A stretch of 47,782 nucleotides of DNA from Phocaeicola barnesiae DSM 18169 = JCM 13652 (GCF_000374585.1 NZ_KB894662.1:1-47782); one strand, 5' to 3'; counted from the stretch's first letter, positions 9,106-18,564 are shown. Made by a program: numbers and translations. The notes: generated by a model from the letters alone, not told the origin.

Positions 9106-10746
9106 CTAGGCCGATAATTTCCTCTTACGATAGGGATAAACGAGAACAAAGAGCATGGATGCCATGCAGCCGTAGAAGGTCCATCCGGACATTTCCTTGA
9201 CGGCCGAGAGGGTGGCCTGTACCTGTATCTTTCCTTTGGTGGAAATGGCGGCCATGTTTTCGGCTTCGGTTTCGCTCCGCCCCTGATAACGCATACCGTT
9301 TACAGTCTGGTCGTACGAAGCGGCTGCCTGCAGATGGGTACGGTCTGTATCCTGGGCGAAACGGGTGATATAATGTTGTTGCCGTTCTTGGAGTACATTG
9401 GTGTAAAGAGCGGTACCGATACCCGGACCGATAACCATACGCACGGTAAGCATGATGCAAATCCAGGTAGACAGGTAGCGGTAAGGCATACGCTGGTTGG
9501 CGTGGACGGCCGTGAGCGAATAAAGGAGCATCATACCGGTAGCACGGATGATGACCGGGTATTTCATGCGTTCATAGAGTCCGGCATTCTGTACCTCGAA
9601 GTACATGAACAAGGCCGATGCACCTATCAGCAGGAAGCCTGCGGCGAAAAGGTATTTCAGTTTCACGCCTCGTGAGCCGGGGACAATGGCAATTATGGCT
9701 CCGATGAGGTAACCGGCGATACTCCAGTTGCCCAAAGCAGCATTCTGCCAGTTGTCTATCTGCATACCTACTCCGGTGAACACGTTTACAAACAGGGAGC
9801 TGGTGTTGAAAATCATCAGCAGAAGGAACAGGACAATTCCCATGCGGATGGTACGCAGGCGGAAGATGTCCAGCAGGAAGTAGGGCGACCGACCGGAAGA
9901 TTCCAGGTAAAGGAATACTCCTGCGAAGAATATCGCCAGTACGGTGGAACGTACAATCGTAGCATCTGCATACCAGTCGAGGGTCTTTCCGTACACCAAC
10001 ACGTAAATGATACAGGTCATCAGGGCGCTGAATACTGATACGCTGCCGAATTTCCGGAAGTTGATGGGAAAACGTCTGCCTGCATAAGGATGGTAAGGCA
10101 TGGTCAGGAAAACCACCAGGATGGCAACCAGTGTCATTCCCATCATGTAGTAGTACACATCCTGCCATTGGTAGGCGTATGCCAGCCAGGCTGTGAGTGA
10201 AGTGCCTACCTGCCCCAGAATCATGAAGAACAGGTAGATGATAGGCATGCTCTGACTTTTTTCCTTGTCCAGCTTGTCCCAACCCTCTTCGGTATCGGGT
10301 TCCATGCCGGGAGTGATGTTGCGGGTGGCTTCCATACCGAAAGCGTACCGGATAAGGGTGAAGAGGTTGACCATCATGAGTACCATGCGCAGGAAGCCCA
10401 TGATGAGGCTGCATAACCCCAGCAGGAAGATGCTGTCGGTTATCGCACAGACGTAGCTCAGCAGATACAGCAGGGAGAAACCGGCAATACACATCATCTT
10501 TTCCCGACGGATACATACCAACTGGTAGAAGAAGGGCGAGAAGGCGGCCATCCCGATAGAGGTAACGAACCCGACGAACTGGATATGTTCCGACTGGAGG
10601 CCCAGTCCGCTGGTCATCTCACCGCTATTGGCGGTATAGACCCCTCCTACTGTGAGGATGGGGACGAAGAGCAGTATCAGAATCAGGATACCCAATGGTT
10701 TGGGTACCCAATTATAGAACGGATAGTTTTTCGGACGACAAGCCAT
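9106..10746 (-). CDS. MFS multidrug efflux transporter (EmrB-like)
   Basis: A 546-residue inner-membrane protein with about 14 hydrophobic segments, the size and layout of the DHA2 drug:H+ antiporters. It begins MACRPKNYPFYNWVPKPLGI and the first membrane segment is ILILILLFVPILTVGGVY. A long periplasmic-type loop near residues 460-510 (RFAQDTDRTHLQAAASYDQT) is also typical of EmrB-like proteins from Bacteroidetes. The stop of the HlyD-family adaptor gene is 9 bases upstream, so they form one operon with a TolC gene. Together they would make a tripartite pump carrying a small molecule from cytosol to outside; the substrate is not apparent. Confidence 0.85.
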   Translation of the reverse strand: MACRPKNYPFYNWVPKPLGILILILLFVPILTVGGVYTANSGEMTSGLGLQSEHIQFVGFVTSIGMAAFSPFFYQLVCIRREKMMCIAGFSLLYLLSYVCAITDSIFLLGLCSLIMGFLRMVLMMVNLFTLIRYAFGMEATRNITPGMEPDTEEGWDKLDKEKSQSMPIIYLFFMILGQVGTSLTAWLAYAYQWQDVYYYMMGMTLVAILVVFLTMPYHPYAGRRFPINFRKFGSVSVFSALMTCIIYVLVYGKTLDWYADATIVRSTVLAIFFAGVFLYLESSGRSPYFLLDIFRLRTIRMGIVLFLLLMIFNTSSLFVNVFTGVGMQIDNWQNAALGNWSIAGYLIGAIIAIVPGSRGVKLKYLFAAGFLLIGASALFMYFEVQNAGLYERMKYPVIIRATGMMLLYSLTAVHANQRMPYRYLSTWICIMLTVRMVIGPGIGTALYTNVLQERQQHYITRFAQDTDRTHLQAAASYDQTVNGMRYQGRSETEAENMAAISTKGKIQVQATLSAVKEMSGWTFYGCMASMLFVLVYPYRKRKLSA

Positions 10747-10754
10747 GGTGTTTC

Positions 10755-11846
10755 TTAGATTTTAGCTTTGACAATGACCATCATACCGGCTGCCAACCGC
10801 TCGTTGTCTTCCGGAGATAGATTCACGAAATCGATGCGTACCGGTATGCGTTGGCGTATTTTCACGAAGTTGCCGGCGGAGTTGTCGGTGGGCACCAGCG
10901 AATACTTGGAACCGGTAGCACCCGAAATGGCTGTTATTTTCCCGGTAAATTCCTTTCCGCTGATGGCGTCTACCGTCAGACGGACTTCCTGACCGACGGA
11001 GAGGTTCTCTACCTGGGTTTCCTTGTAATTGGCTATCACCCATTTCTGGGTATCGGGCAGGATGTAGGTGATGGTCTGTCCGGCAGAGATGTATTGTCCT
11101 TCCTCGATGGAACGGCGACCGAGTTTTCCGTCACACGGGGCTGTCACTACGGTATACGAAAGGTTCAGTCGGGCCATTTCGAGAGCGGCACGTGCCCGTT
11201 GGATGGCGGCTTCGGTACTTTCACGCCGGGTAGACACTTCATTTACTCCTGAAAGGGCAGCTTTCTGCTGGCGTTTCAAGGCCTCCAGTTTCTTGCGGGT
11301 AGCCTCGTATTCAGTGGTTACCTGTTCCAGTTGGATAGGTGTGGCAGCATTCCGTTGCAGCAAGTTCTCATAGCGCTGGCGGTCTTTCTCCAGTTTGGCC
11401 AGTCGGATTTCCACTTCCGAGATGGAAGCTTCGAATACCGAAGCCGAAGCCTGGGTGGTATGAAGGCTTTGTCCGATGACGGCAGCTCCGGCCAATGCAT
11501 CCTTGAGGGCGGCTTCTGCTTCCATGACCCGTATCTTGTATTCCCGGTCGTCGAGTATCATCAGGGTATCTCCCTTTTTCACCGATTGATGTTCCGTGAA
11601 GCAGATTCTCTTGATATAGCCCGATGCGCGGAGGTTGACGGGGGAGATGTATTGCTCTACCTGGGCATCGTTACTGGTTTCGTTCAACCGGTAATCTGTG
11701 AAAAGTTGGACAATCTGTATCAGTCCTACCAGGAGGATAAGAATGCCGAAGGCACTGGCTACCCGTTGGCGGCGGCGTTGTTTCTTGAGTCGGTTGGCTT
11801 GTTGTTCCAAGGTATTGTTCGGTATGTTCTGTTCTTTCGTTTCCAT
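10755..11846 (-). CDS. HlyD/EmrA-family membrane fusion protein
   Basis: The 363-residue adaptor has a single N-terminal membrane helix (ASAFGILILLVGLIQIVQLF) after a basic cytosolic start. A lipoyl-type half-motif follows (VNLRASGYIKRICFTEHQ with DTLMILDD), then a long alpha-hairpin of coiled-coil character (residues about 100-220, AEAALKDALAGAAV to RARAALEMARL). The second lipoyl half is VTAPCDGKLGRRSIEEGQYI. It bridges the MFS pump and the outer-membrane TolC across the periplasm. It is the middle gene of the TolC-HlyD-MFS operon. Confidence 0.9.
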   Translation of the reverse strand: METKEQNIPNNTLEQQANRLKKQRRRQRVASAFGILILLVGLIQIVQLFTDYRLNETSNDAQVEQYISPVNLRASGYIKRICFTEHQSVKKGDTLMILDDREYKIRVMEAEAALKDALAGAAVIGQSLHTTQASASVFEASISEVEIRLAKLEKDRQRYENLLQRNAATPIQLEQVTTEYEATRKKLEALKRQQKAALSGVNEVSTRRESTEAAIQRARAALEMARLNLSYTVVTAPCDGKLGRRSIEEGQYISAGQTITYILPDTQKWVIANYKETQVENLSVGQEVRLTVDAISGKEFTGKITAISGATGSKYSLVPTDNSAGNFVKIRQRIPVRIDFVNLSPEDNERLAAGMMVIVKAKI

Positions 11847-11913
11847 GTTATCGTTTTTTAAGAGGTGGATGGGGCTGTATCTAAACAGCCTTAAAATGTT
11901 GTTTAAAGTGGTT

Positions 11914-13236
11914 CTACTTCAGTAGGGTTTCCAGATTTCCGGTCAGTTTCAGCAGAGAAAGATTGGTCATCCGGTAGTTGTAGTGCGCGTTGACGTAATT
12001 GTTCTGGGCTTCGCTCATCCGCATTTCGTCCTGCAGGACTTCCGTCATCGAAGCGATGCCTTCACGGTAACGGTCGGAAGTGACTTCGTACACATCTTCG
12101 GCCAACAGGTAATTGTCCTTCTGTTTCGTGAAGTTCCGTTGGCTGTTCATCAGCTCGTTGGTGGCGTTCAGATACTGGGTCTGCAGGTTTTTCCGGGTAT
12201 TCTCGTAGGCAAGCTTTACGTTTTCGGTATCTATCCGGGCTTTCCGCAGTTTGGAGCGTTTGTCGAATCCGTCGAAAATCGGGATACGTAGTGTCAGGCC
12301 GATGCCCGAAGAATTATACCAGTGGTTTGACGGTCCGGAGTGGAACCAGTTCTTCGCTTTGTCTGTAAAGGCTGAATACATGAAGTTTCCGGTCAGGCTG
12401 AGCGACGGCAGGTAACCTTGGGAAATCATCTTCTGTTGCTGTTCGGCTAAGGTACCCTGTTGACGGAGCAGCCGCAGTTCAGACAGGTTTTCGGATAATC
12501 CGCTTAAGGCTACCGGCGTGATGTGTTCGGTAACTACCGGCGTAAGGGAGATTTCCTTTTCGGCCGGATAATCCATTACATATTTCAGCAGGTTGAGCTG
12601 CTGAGTCAGCATTGAGACCGCGTTGTCGTACTGTACCTGCAGGTTCTCCAGGTTGATATTGACACGCTTTACATCGACTTCCATGGCCATGCCGTTGTCG
12701 AAAAAAGCGGTTGTGATGTCTTTCAACTCTTCCAGCCGGCGGATATTTCCCTTGACGATGGCAAGCTGTTCCGATGTGCTTTGTCCCAGGTAATACATCT
12801 GGGCTATCTGCATCATCAGGTCTTCGCGGGCTTTCTCGTAGGAGAGTCCGTTGATTTTGTCCATGGTCTCGGCTATCGAGAGTGCGGTGTAGATGGTCTG
12901 GTTGTACAGCGGCATCTGTAGCTGGAGCCCTGCCGAAGCATTGTATTGCAGGGTGTGGGTCACGTTATACGGGTTCCCATAGGCAGAGCCGTCGGTTACG
13001 GAAACCGGAGGGTTGAAGTTGTCGTTGAATGAGGCGGTCGCAGTAATCTGAGGCAGCAGCTTGGCACGGTTTTCCGAAATCGTATGCTTCCCTTTCCGGA
13101 TGTCGTTGCGCCTGGCCTCCAGCGACAGGTTGTTCTCTATGCCTATCTTCAGACATTGTTCCAGTGTAAGCACCTCCTGTGCCTTCAGCGGAAAAAGTGA
13201 ACAGGTTACAGCAAATGTGAGTAATAGTCTTTTCAT
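11914..13236 (-). CDS. TolC-family outer membrane efflux protein (first of two)
   Basis: The 440-residue protein has a cleavable signal peptide (MKRLLLTFAVTCSLFPLKAQ) and the duplicated alpha-helical structure of OEP/TolC proteins. The start is LTLEQCLKIGIENNLSLEARR, and the second repeat is SLTLRIPIFDGFDKRSKLRKA, with the characteristic LRIPIFDGF hallmark. It forms the outer-membrane duct for the MFS/HlyD pump encoded just downstream, 67 bases on. It is the first gene of that operon. Confidence 0.92.
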   Translation of the reverse strand: MKRLLLTFAVTCSLFPLKAQEVLTLEQCLKIGIENNLSLEARRNDIRKGKHTISENRAKLLPQITATASFNDNFNPPVSVTDGSAYGNPYNVTHTLQYNASAGLQLQMPLYNQTIYTALSIAETMDKINGLSYEKAREDLMMQIAQMYYLGQSTSEQLAIVKGNIRRLEELKDITTAFFDNGMAMEVDVKRVNINLENLQVQYDNAVSMLTQQLNLLKYVMDYPAEKEISLTPVVTEHITPVALSGLSENLSELRLLRQQGTLAEQQQKMISQGYLPSLSLTGNFMYSAFTDKAKNWFHSGPSNHWYNSSGIGLTLRIPIFDGFDKRSKLRKARIDTENVKLAYENTRKNLQTQYLNATNELMNSQRNFTKQKDNYLLAEDVYEVTSDRYREGIASMTEVLQDEMRMSEAQNNYVNAHYNYRMTNLSLLKLTGNLETLLK

Positions 13237-13259
13237 ATCTTTGTTTCGTTTATCTGATG

Positions 13260-13267
13260 CAAAGATA
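13260..13267 (-). promoter_or_regulatory. Candidate -7 element of the efflux operon
   Basis: CAAAGATA on the plus strand reads TATCTTTG on the minus strand, a full match to the Bacteroidetes -7 TAnnTTTG, 24 bases upstream of the TolC start codon. No clear TTTG is visible 20 bp further upstream, so the call is only moderate. Confidence 0.5.
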
Positions 13268-13392
13268 GGCTGTTAGCTTCGGATGGATATTACGGCATTT
13301 TCGCTTTGGATGTTCATATTTTCCTTTTCTGTAGAAAGAACGGATGGAGGTAGAGGAAATGACTGTTTTTCGGATGGTTGGTAAAAATGAAA

Positions 13393-13429
13393 CAGGCATC
13401 CGGTGGATTTTCTGCCAGCCGGATGCCTG
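13393..13429 (-). terminator. Hairpin terminator of the EEP hydrolase gene
   Basis: CAGGCATCCGG (13393-13403) pairs perfectly with CCGGATGCCTG (13419-13429) around a 15-base loop. On the minus strand it lies about 60 bases after the hydrolase stop and is followed by TTTCATTTTTAC. Confidence 0.75.
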
Positions 13430-13491
13430 CTTGTGAATGGAAATAAAACCTCCGTTTGTTTTTCGGAGTATGAAACCAGGAGTGGTTATTG

Positions 13492-14364
13492 TCAGAACTG
13501 TAAGGTAGCCAGTTGGGGGTTGTGGTCGGAGAGCAACCCTTTTCCGTCGGCATTCTCTTTCGGAATCCAGCTACGGTTCACCTTGATTTGTGGAGTGACG
13601 AAGATGAAGTCTATCTTTTCCCGTTCGTCCATCGGGATTTTTCCGAAATCGTGGAAGGTATAGGAAACCCCTTCTTTCACATCGGCTGTCTTGTAGGCAT
13701 CTTTCAGGACGAATTTGTTGGTGGTCAGTGTCTGGTAGGCTTCCGATGCATCGTTTACGTTAAAATCGCCGGTCAGTACGGCAGGGCGGTTCCCTACAAT
13801 CTCCTGGATGCGTTCAATAATCAGCAAGGCCCCTTTCCGACGGGCTTCTACGCCTACATGGTCCATGTGGGTATTCACAGCCAGGAAAATCTTTCCGGTA
13901 CTTTTTTCTTCCAGTTTGGCCCAGGTTGCGATACGGGTGCATGCACCGTCCCAACCGATGAATCCTACACTGTCCGGATATTGGGACAACCAGAAGGTGT
14001 TGCTGTCCAATAGTTTGAAACGGTCCTTGCGGTAGAAGATAGGTGCATATTCTCCCTGTTGTTTTCCGTCTTCCCGACCGATACCTACTTCGGCATATTC
14101 CGGTAACCGTGTTTTCAGGTCTTCCAGTTGGTTATGCAGCACTTCCTGCATTCCCACGATGTCCAGTTTTTCCTGTTGGATGAAGGTTGCTACCCGGTCT
14201 TTCCGGAATTTCCAGTTGTTTTCCTGGTCATCTGGATTGTCATAACGGATATTGAAGGTTCCCCAGTTTACGGTAATGGGCTGTTGGGAGGTCTGTGCAG
14301 AGACATTCCCGGCGATATTGACTCCCAACAGGGCAGCCAGTATCCAGTTCTTAAGGTGTTTCAT
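13492..14364 (-). CDS. Exported endonuclease/exonuclease/phosphatase-family hydrolase
   Basis: The 290-residue protein begins with a signal peptide (NWILAALLGVNIAGNVSAQ), so it acts in the periplasm or outside. EEP-fold motifs appear in order: WGTFNIRYDN, IVGMQEVLHNQLEDL (metal-binding Glu), VNTHMDHVG (catalytic His region), TGDFNVNDAS (Asp/Asn) and SDHNPQLATL (the general-base His in SDH). The family covers Mg2+-dependent nucleases, phosphodiesterases and inositol/sphingomyelin phosphatases; the substrate cannot be told. A terminator follows, and the CvfB-like gene diverges upstream. Confidence 0.88.
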   Translation of the reverse strand: MKHLKNWILAALLGVNIAGNVSAQTSQQPITVNWGTFNIRYDNPDDQENNWKFRKDRVATFIQQEKLDIVGMQEVLHNQLEDLKTRLPEYAEVGIGREDGKQQGEYAPIFYRKDRFKLLDSNTFWLSQYPDSVGFIGWDGACTRIATWAKLEEKSTGKIFLAVNTHMDHVGVEARRKGALLIIERIQEIVGNRPAVLTGDFNVNDASEAYQTLTTNKFVLKDAYKTADVKEGVSYTFHDFGKIPMDEREKIDFIFVTPQIKVNRSWIPKENADGKGLLSDHNPQLATLQF

Positions 14365-14487
14365 AGATGGATGTTTTTAAGTCGTTGATTCTAATTAAAG
14401 GTAAAGGTAGAGATTTTCGGTCAACTATGGAAAAAAAAGAGAGTCATTTTGTATCTTTACGCCGTATTATCATTAAAAAGAAAAAGT

Positions 14488-15324
14488 ATGAGTCATATAC
14501 AATTAGGACGGTACAATCAGTTGGAAGTTGTAAAGGAAGTCGATTTCGGCATGTACCTGGATGGAGGAGATGACGGCGAGATTCTGTTGCCGAAGCGTTA
14601 TGTGCCGGAAGGCTGCAAGCCGGGCGATATGCTGAACGTGTTTATCTATCTGGATATGGATGAACGTCTGGTAGCGACTACCTTGCATCCCTATGCGCAG
14701 GTGGGTGAATTTGCTTACCTGGAGGTGGCCTGGGTCAATGAGTTCGGGGCTTTCCTGAACTGGGGACTGATGAAGGACCTGTTTGTCCCTTTCCGCGAAC
14801 AAAAGATGAAGATGCAGAAGGGACGCCGTTACCTGGTATATGTGCATCTGGACGAAGAGAGTTACCGCATCATGGCTTCGGCCAAGGTGGAACACTTCCT
14901 GGAGAAAGAAGGGGCCGACTACCGGAAAGGCGAGCAGGTGAAGGTACTGGTATGGCAACGTACAGACTTAGGATTTAAAGTGATTGTAGAGAACCGGTAT
15001 TACGGTATGCTGTACCATAACGAGATTTTCCAGACGTTGGAGCCGGGTATGGAACTGGAGGCCTATGTCAAGCAAGTACGCGAGGACGGAAAGATAGATC
15101 TGGAATTACAGCCCGACGGACGGAAGAAAGTGAAAGACTTTGTGGATATCCTGCTGGATTATATCCGCGAGAATCAAGGGTACATTCCGATGACTGACAA
15201 GACGGATGCGACGGTCATTTATAATACGTTCGGTGTCAGTAAGAAGACATTCAAGAAAGCCGTGGGTGACTTGTATAAGAAACGGTTGGTTGTTCTGGAG
15301 GACGAAGGAATCCGCCTGGCGTGA
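14488..15324 (+). CDS. CvfB-like S1 RNA-binding protein
   Basis: The ATG at 14488 (MSHIQLGRYNQLEV) is preferred over an upstream in-frame start at 14449, because the extra 13 residues are low-complexity and the family begins here. The 278-residue protein contains several S1-like OB folds. One reads AWVNEFGAFLNWGLMKDLFV, another LGFKVIVENRYYGMLYHNEI. A winged-helix end follows (IPMTDKTDATVIYNTFGVSKKTFKKAVGDLYKK). This matches the CvfB/YitL family, RNA-binding proteins linked to virulence gene expression in Firmicutes; the role in Bacteroidetes is not established. TATCTTTA at 14452-14459 may be the -7 promoter element. Confidence 0.88.
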   Translation: MSHIQLGRYNQLEVVKEVDFGMYLDGGDDGEILLPKRYVPEGCKPGDMLNVFIYLDMDERLVATTLHPYAQVGEFAYLEVAWVNEFGAFLNWGLMKDLFVPFREQKMKMQKGRRYLVYVHLDEESYRIMASAKVEHFLEKEGADYRKGEQVKVLVWQRTDLGFKVIVENRYYGMLYHNEIFQTLEPGMELEAYVKQVREDGKIDLELQPDGRKKVKDFVDILLDYIRENQGYIPMTDKTDATVIYNTFGVSKKTFKKAVGDLYKKRLVVLEDEGIRLA

Positions 15325-15455
15325 TTCCCTATCAGAAATAGGAAAGTCCCTACTGAAGGATGGGAGGTTTCTGTTGCAGGAGGATTTTTATCCTCCTATT
15401 TTTGTATCGTGAAAGGAGGAAACTCCACTTTCCTAATCTGTTAAAACCGAGAGAT

Positions 15456-16508
15456 ATGAGTAAAAGAAATCTGATTGTATGGCTGGTGATGGGGCTTTGC
15501 TGGATGGTACTTCCGGCCAAGGCCTCCGGCTTGGGAGATATCCGGGTACATGCCCGTTTCCTGACCGACCGAATGGCCTTCGAACTGAATCTGAACCAAT
15601 ACCAGTACGATGACCTGTATGAAGTGAATTTTGATTTCCTGTGTGGAATCGACCCGTATATCAACGACTTGGCTTATTCGCGGGCAGCGGCGATGGATGC
15701 TTATTACCGTTATCTGGATGAACGGAACGATGACCTTCGCTGGATTCTGTCGAGTGCGGAATACCTGCGTTTCATGGCCTTGGATTATTTCTTCCGGCCG
15801 ATTTATGCGGTAAACCATTGTTGTTACCTGCGTGTATATCAGATTTATCCGAACCGGACTTTCTTTTATTTCGGTCGTCCCCGGCATTACTTGACATATC
15901 GGGGCGCACACAGTCGGTTCCATTGCGGTGGAAGAAGCTATTACCGGGAACACTTCGGCCGACGTTACACTCATGCCGTATATGGTGGATATTTCCGTGC
16001 CCGTCCGGATTTCAGGAAACATGATTTCGGACCGGGAGCTCGTCCGGGAGTACGGCCGGGTCGAGTTCCGGCACCGAAGCCGGGCGGACCGGGGTATCAT
16101 TTTACACCGGTGGGTCCGAAACCGGGTAATCGTCCGGGTGGACCGGAGGCGAACCGTCCGGGAAATCGCCCCCATAAGCCGGAGGCAAACCGTCCGTCAA
16201 ACCATCCGGGAAATTCTGCTCCGTCTGTCCGTCCGAACAGACCGGCTAACCGTCCGCAGGCCGGAAGTCGTCCGCAGGCTGGGAGTCGTCCGCAGGCCGG
16301 AAGTCGTCCGCAGGCCGGAAGTCGTCCGCAGGCTGGGAGTCGTCCGCAGGCTGGGAGCCGTCCGGAAGCTGGTAGAAAGCCAGAAATCGGGAAACGTCCG
16401 TCGAGTACGCAACGCTCGCAGAATCGTGGAAATGTGAGGCAGGTAAATCGGAAAAATAATGACGGAAACCGGAAACAAACTGACCGCCGTTCCTTGCGTG
16501 AAATGTAG
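15456..16508 (+). CDS. Exported protein of unknown function with RPQAGS hexapeptide repeats
   Basis: The ATG at 15456 (MSKRNLIVWLVMGLCWMVLP) is preferred because it gives a proper signal peptide cleaved near PAKASG; the longer open frame upstream has no ribosome-binding context. The 350-residue protein has an N-terminal region rich in aromatic residues (Tyr/Phe/His) over residues about 20-190. This is followed by a disordered Pro/Arg/Gly-rich tail with NRPG repeats and then about seven copies of RPQAGS. I do not recognise a catalytic domain. The basic, Pro-rich tail suggests an envelope-associated protein. Long open frames on other strands here are by-products of the repeats. Confidence 0.65.
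   Translation: MSKRNLIVWLVMGLCWMVLPAKASGLGDIRVHARFLTDRMAFELNLNQYQYDDLYEVNFDFLCGIDPYINDLAYSRAAAMDAYYRYLDERNDDLRWILSSAEYLRFMALDYFFRPIYAVNHCCYLRVYQIYPNRTFFYFGRPRHYLTYRGAHSRFHCGGRSYYREHFGRRYTHAVYGGYFRARPDFRKHDFGPGARPGVRPGRVPAPKPGGPGYHFTPVGPKPGNRPGGPEANRPGNRPHKPEANRPSNHPGNSAPSVRPNRPANRPQAGSRPQAGSRPQAGSRPQAGSRPQAGSRPQAGSRPEAGRKPEIGKRPSSTQRSQNRGNVRQVNRKNNDGNRKQTDRRSLREM
16251..16376 (+). repeat. 18-bp coding tandem repeat, seven units
   Basis: The unit begins CGTCCGCAGG at 16251, 16269, 16287, 16305, 16323 and 16341, with a variant CGTCCGGAAG in the seventh unit at about 16359. Units differ mainly at CCGGAAGT versus CTGGGAGT. It encodes the RPQAGS hexapeptide, so copy changes keep the frame. Slippage-prone, and therefore possibly variable between strains. 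Confidence 0.85.
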
Positions 16509-16550
16509 TTTACTTGTATTTTTGTAACCGTTACCAATCTGTTCAGACAA

Positions 16551-18467
16551 ATGAAATTGTGGGTAAAACGAGTTACAATCGGATTGGTCTCGCTATTGCT
16601 GCTGGCAGTAGCGGGACTTTTTTTCGGACGGGGTGCTTTGCTCCGTCGGATAGCGGGTCAGAAAATCGGGCAACTGGAGCAGCGGCTGGATTTACGGATA
16701 GCGTACGATGAGCTTCGGTTCGCTTCATTTTCGGATGTGGAGCTGAAGGGGCTTTCTGTGGTGCCTCCTCAGCGGGATACATTGCTTCGGTTGGAGTATC
16801 TACGGCTTCGGTTGGATGTCTTGCCTTTGCTTCAGCGGAAGCTGTCTGTGCGCAGTATAGATGCCGACGGGCTGTCTCTTTCTTTCGTGAAGAAGCACGG
16901 AGTGTCGAATTACGACTGTCTTTTCCGCAGTCCGAAGAAGACGGTCGAGGATGAAGCCCGGAAACAGGTTCAGGCTGATTATGCTACACGGGTAAAGCGG
17001 CTGGCGGATGTCGTGTTCCGTCTTCTTCCGGAAAACGGCGGATTCAATCGCGTCCGGATTATCGGACAACGGGATTCGCTGGTTACTTCTTTTGACATAC
17101 CTTCGATGAAGATTGTTGACAACCGTTTCCAGGCAGATATCCGGGTGACGGAAGGCAATGAGAAAGGGTGTTGGAATGTTTCGGGCTTTCTGGCTCACCG
17201 GGAGCGCCTGATGAAAGGAAAACTTTCCGGATGCGGGGCTTCGGGACGGGTGCTGTTACCGTATATCGGTCCGCATTACCAGGCCACGGTGGCTTTTGAT
17301 TCCATTGCTTTTTCATTGGAGGAACATCCCGGTCAGTCAGGACAACGGATGTTGGAGGGAAGCGCTTCGGTAGCCGGACTGGAGATTTTCCATCAGGCAC
17401 TTTCCCCTGATACCATTTTGTTGAACCGGGGACAATTGGACTATACGGTGTGTGTAGAGAAGCAGGCCTTTGTGCTGGACAGCCTTTCCGAAGTGACGGT
17501 CAACGAACTTCAGTTCCATCCGTATGTACGGTTGGAAAAGAACGGACGCTGGCACCTGACGGCCTCTGTCCATAAGGAACCTTTCCCTTCTTCACAACTG
17601 TTCGCTTCTCTTCCGGCCGGTCTCTTCCATCACGTACACGGATTACGCACTACGGGGAATCTGAAGTATGATTTGCGGGTGGATATCGACTGGAATTGTC
17701 TGGACAGCCTCCGGTTTTCATCGGACCTTGTGGGGCAGGGATTCCGTATCACAGATTATGGAAATACCGGACTGGGCCGTATGAATGAGGAGTTCGAGTA
17801 TACGGCCTATGAACATGATATGCCTGTCCGTACCTTTGCCATCGGACCTTCCAATCCGAATTTCCGTTCGTTGGAGCGGATTTCCCCTTTGTTGCAGATG
17901 GCCATATTACAGTCGGAGGACGGTGGTTTTTTCTATCATCAGGGATTTCTGCCGGGGGCTATTCAGGAAGCTTTGGCCTATGACCTGCAGGTAGGACGTT
18001 TTGCCCGTGGCGGTAGTACCATTTCCATGCAGTTGGTGAAGAATATTTTCTTGAACCGGCATAAGAACATTGCCCGGAAACTGGAAGAGGCGTTGCTGGT
18101 GTGGCTCATCGAGAACCAGCGGATAACCTCGAAGGAGCGGATGTATGAAGTGTATCTGAATATTGTGGAGTGGGGACCGCTAGTTTACGGCGCCTGCGAA
18201 GCTTCCCGTTTCTATTTCGATAAGGAACCGTCTGACCTGACGGTGAATGAGGCGTTTTTCCTGGCTTCCATCATTCCGAAGCCGAAGCATTTCCGCTCGG
18301 TATTCAATCCGGATGCAACGTTGAAGGAGAACCAGGCGGGTTATTTCCAGTTGCTGGCGAAGCGTCTTCTCGTAAAAGGAGTCATTACAGCCGAACAGGC
18401 TGAGGCGGTAGCTCCGGTCATTGATGTGAAAGGGCCTGCACGTGCCTACTTGTTGAATGAAGAGTAA
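16551..18467 (+). CDS. GT51 peptidoglycan transglycosylase with AsmA-like N-terminal region
   Basis: The 638-residue protein has one N-terminal membrane helix (IGLVSLLLLAVAGLFFGRG). A beta-rich region of about 350 residues follows, opening DLRIAYDELRFASFSDVELK like AsmA/YhdP-type proteins. A GT51 domain comes next. Its motifs are LQSEDGGFFYHQGF with catalytic Glu456, ARGGSTISMQLVKNIFLNR, NQRITSKERMYEVYLNIVEWG and GVFYD-type substrate sites in a diverged form (GACEASRFYF). No transpeptidase domain is present. It should polymerise lipid II in the periplasm. The usual monofunctional MtgA is about 240 residues, so the long stalk is unusual. Confidence 0.85.
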   Translation: MKLWVKRVTIGLVSLLLLAVAGLFFGRGALLRRIAGQKIGQLEQRLDLRIAYDELRFASFSDVELKGLSVVPPQRDTLLRLEYLRLRLDVLPLLQRKLSVRSIDADGLSLSFVKKHGVSNYDCLFRSPKKTVEDEARKQVQADYATRVKRLADVVFRLLPENGGFNRVRIIGQRDSLVTSFDIPSMKIVDNRFQADIRVTEGNEKGCWNVSGFLAHRERLMKGKLSGCGASGRVLLPYIGPHYQATVAFDSIAFSLEEHPGQSGQRMLEGSASVAGLEIFHQALSPDTILLNRGQLDYTVCVEKQAFVLDSLSEVTVNELQFHPYVRLEKNGRWHLTASVHKEPFPSSQLFASLPAGLFHHVHGLRTTGNLKYDLRVDIDWNCLDSLRFSSDLVGQGFRITDYGNTGLGRMNEEFEYTAYEHDMPVRTFAIGPSNPNFRSLERISPLLQMAILQSEDGGFFYHQGFLPGAIQEALAYDLQVGRFARGGSTISMQLVKNIFLNRHKNIARKLEEALLVWLIENQRITSKERMYEVYLNIVEWGPLVYGACEASRFYFDKEPSDLTVNEAFFLASIIPKPKHFRSVFNPDATLKENQAGYFQLLAKRLLVKGVITAEQAEAVAPVIDVKGPARAYLLNEE

Positions 18468-18476
18468 TTGAAACAG

Positions 18477-18555
18477 AAAATGAAGCATGGAGAAGATACC
18501 GGATATTATTGGATTTTACGATATTCCGGCTTTCTTTTCATGCTTCATTTTTTTT
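18477..18555 (+). terminator. Long stem-loop terminator between transglycosylase and TolC genes
   Basis: AAATGAAGCATG (18478-18489) pairs with CATGCTTCATTT (18539-18550), followed by more T residues. The 49-base interior can itself pair in part (CCGGATAT with ATATTCCGG). It lies between two convergent genes and may serve both. Confidence 0.7.
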
Positions 18556-18564
18556 CATGCCTTA

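Noticed and set aside
15441..16550. Long open frames on the opposite strand and in another frame across the exported repeat protein
   Set aside because: They result from the 18-bp repeat and the GC-rich codons of the real gene; none has a signal or domain.
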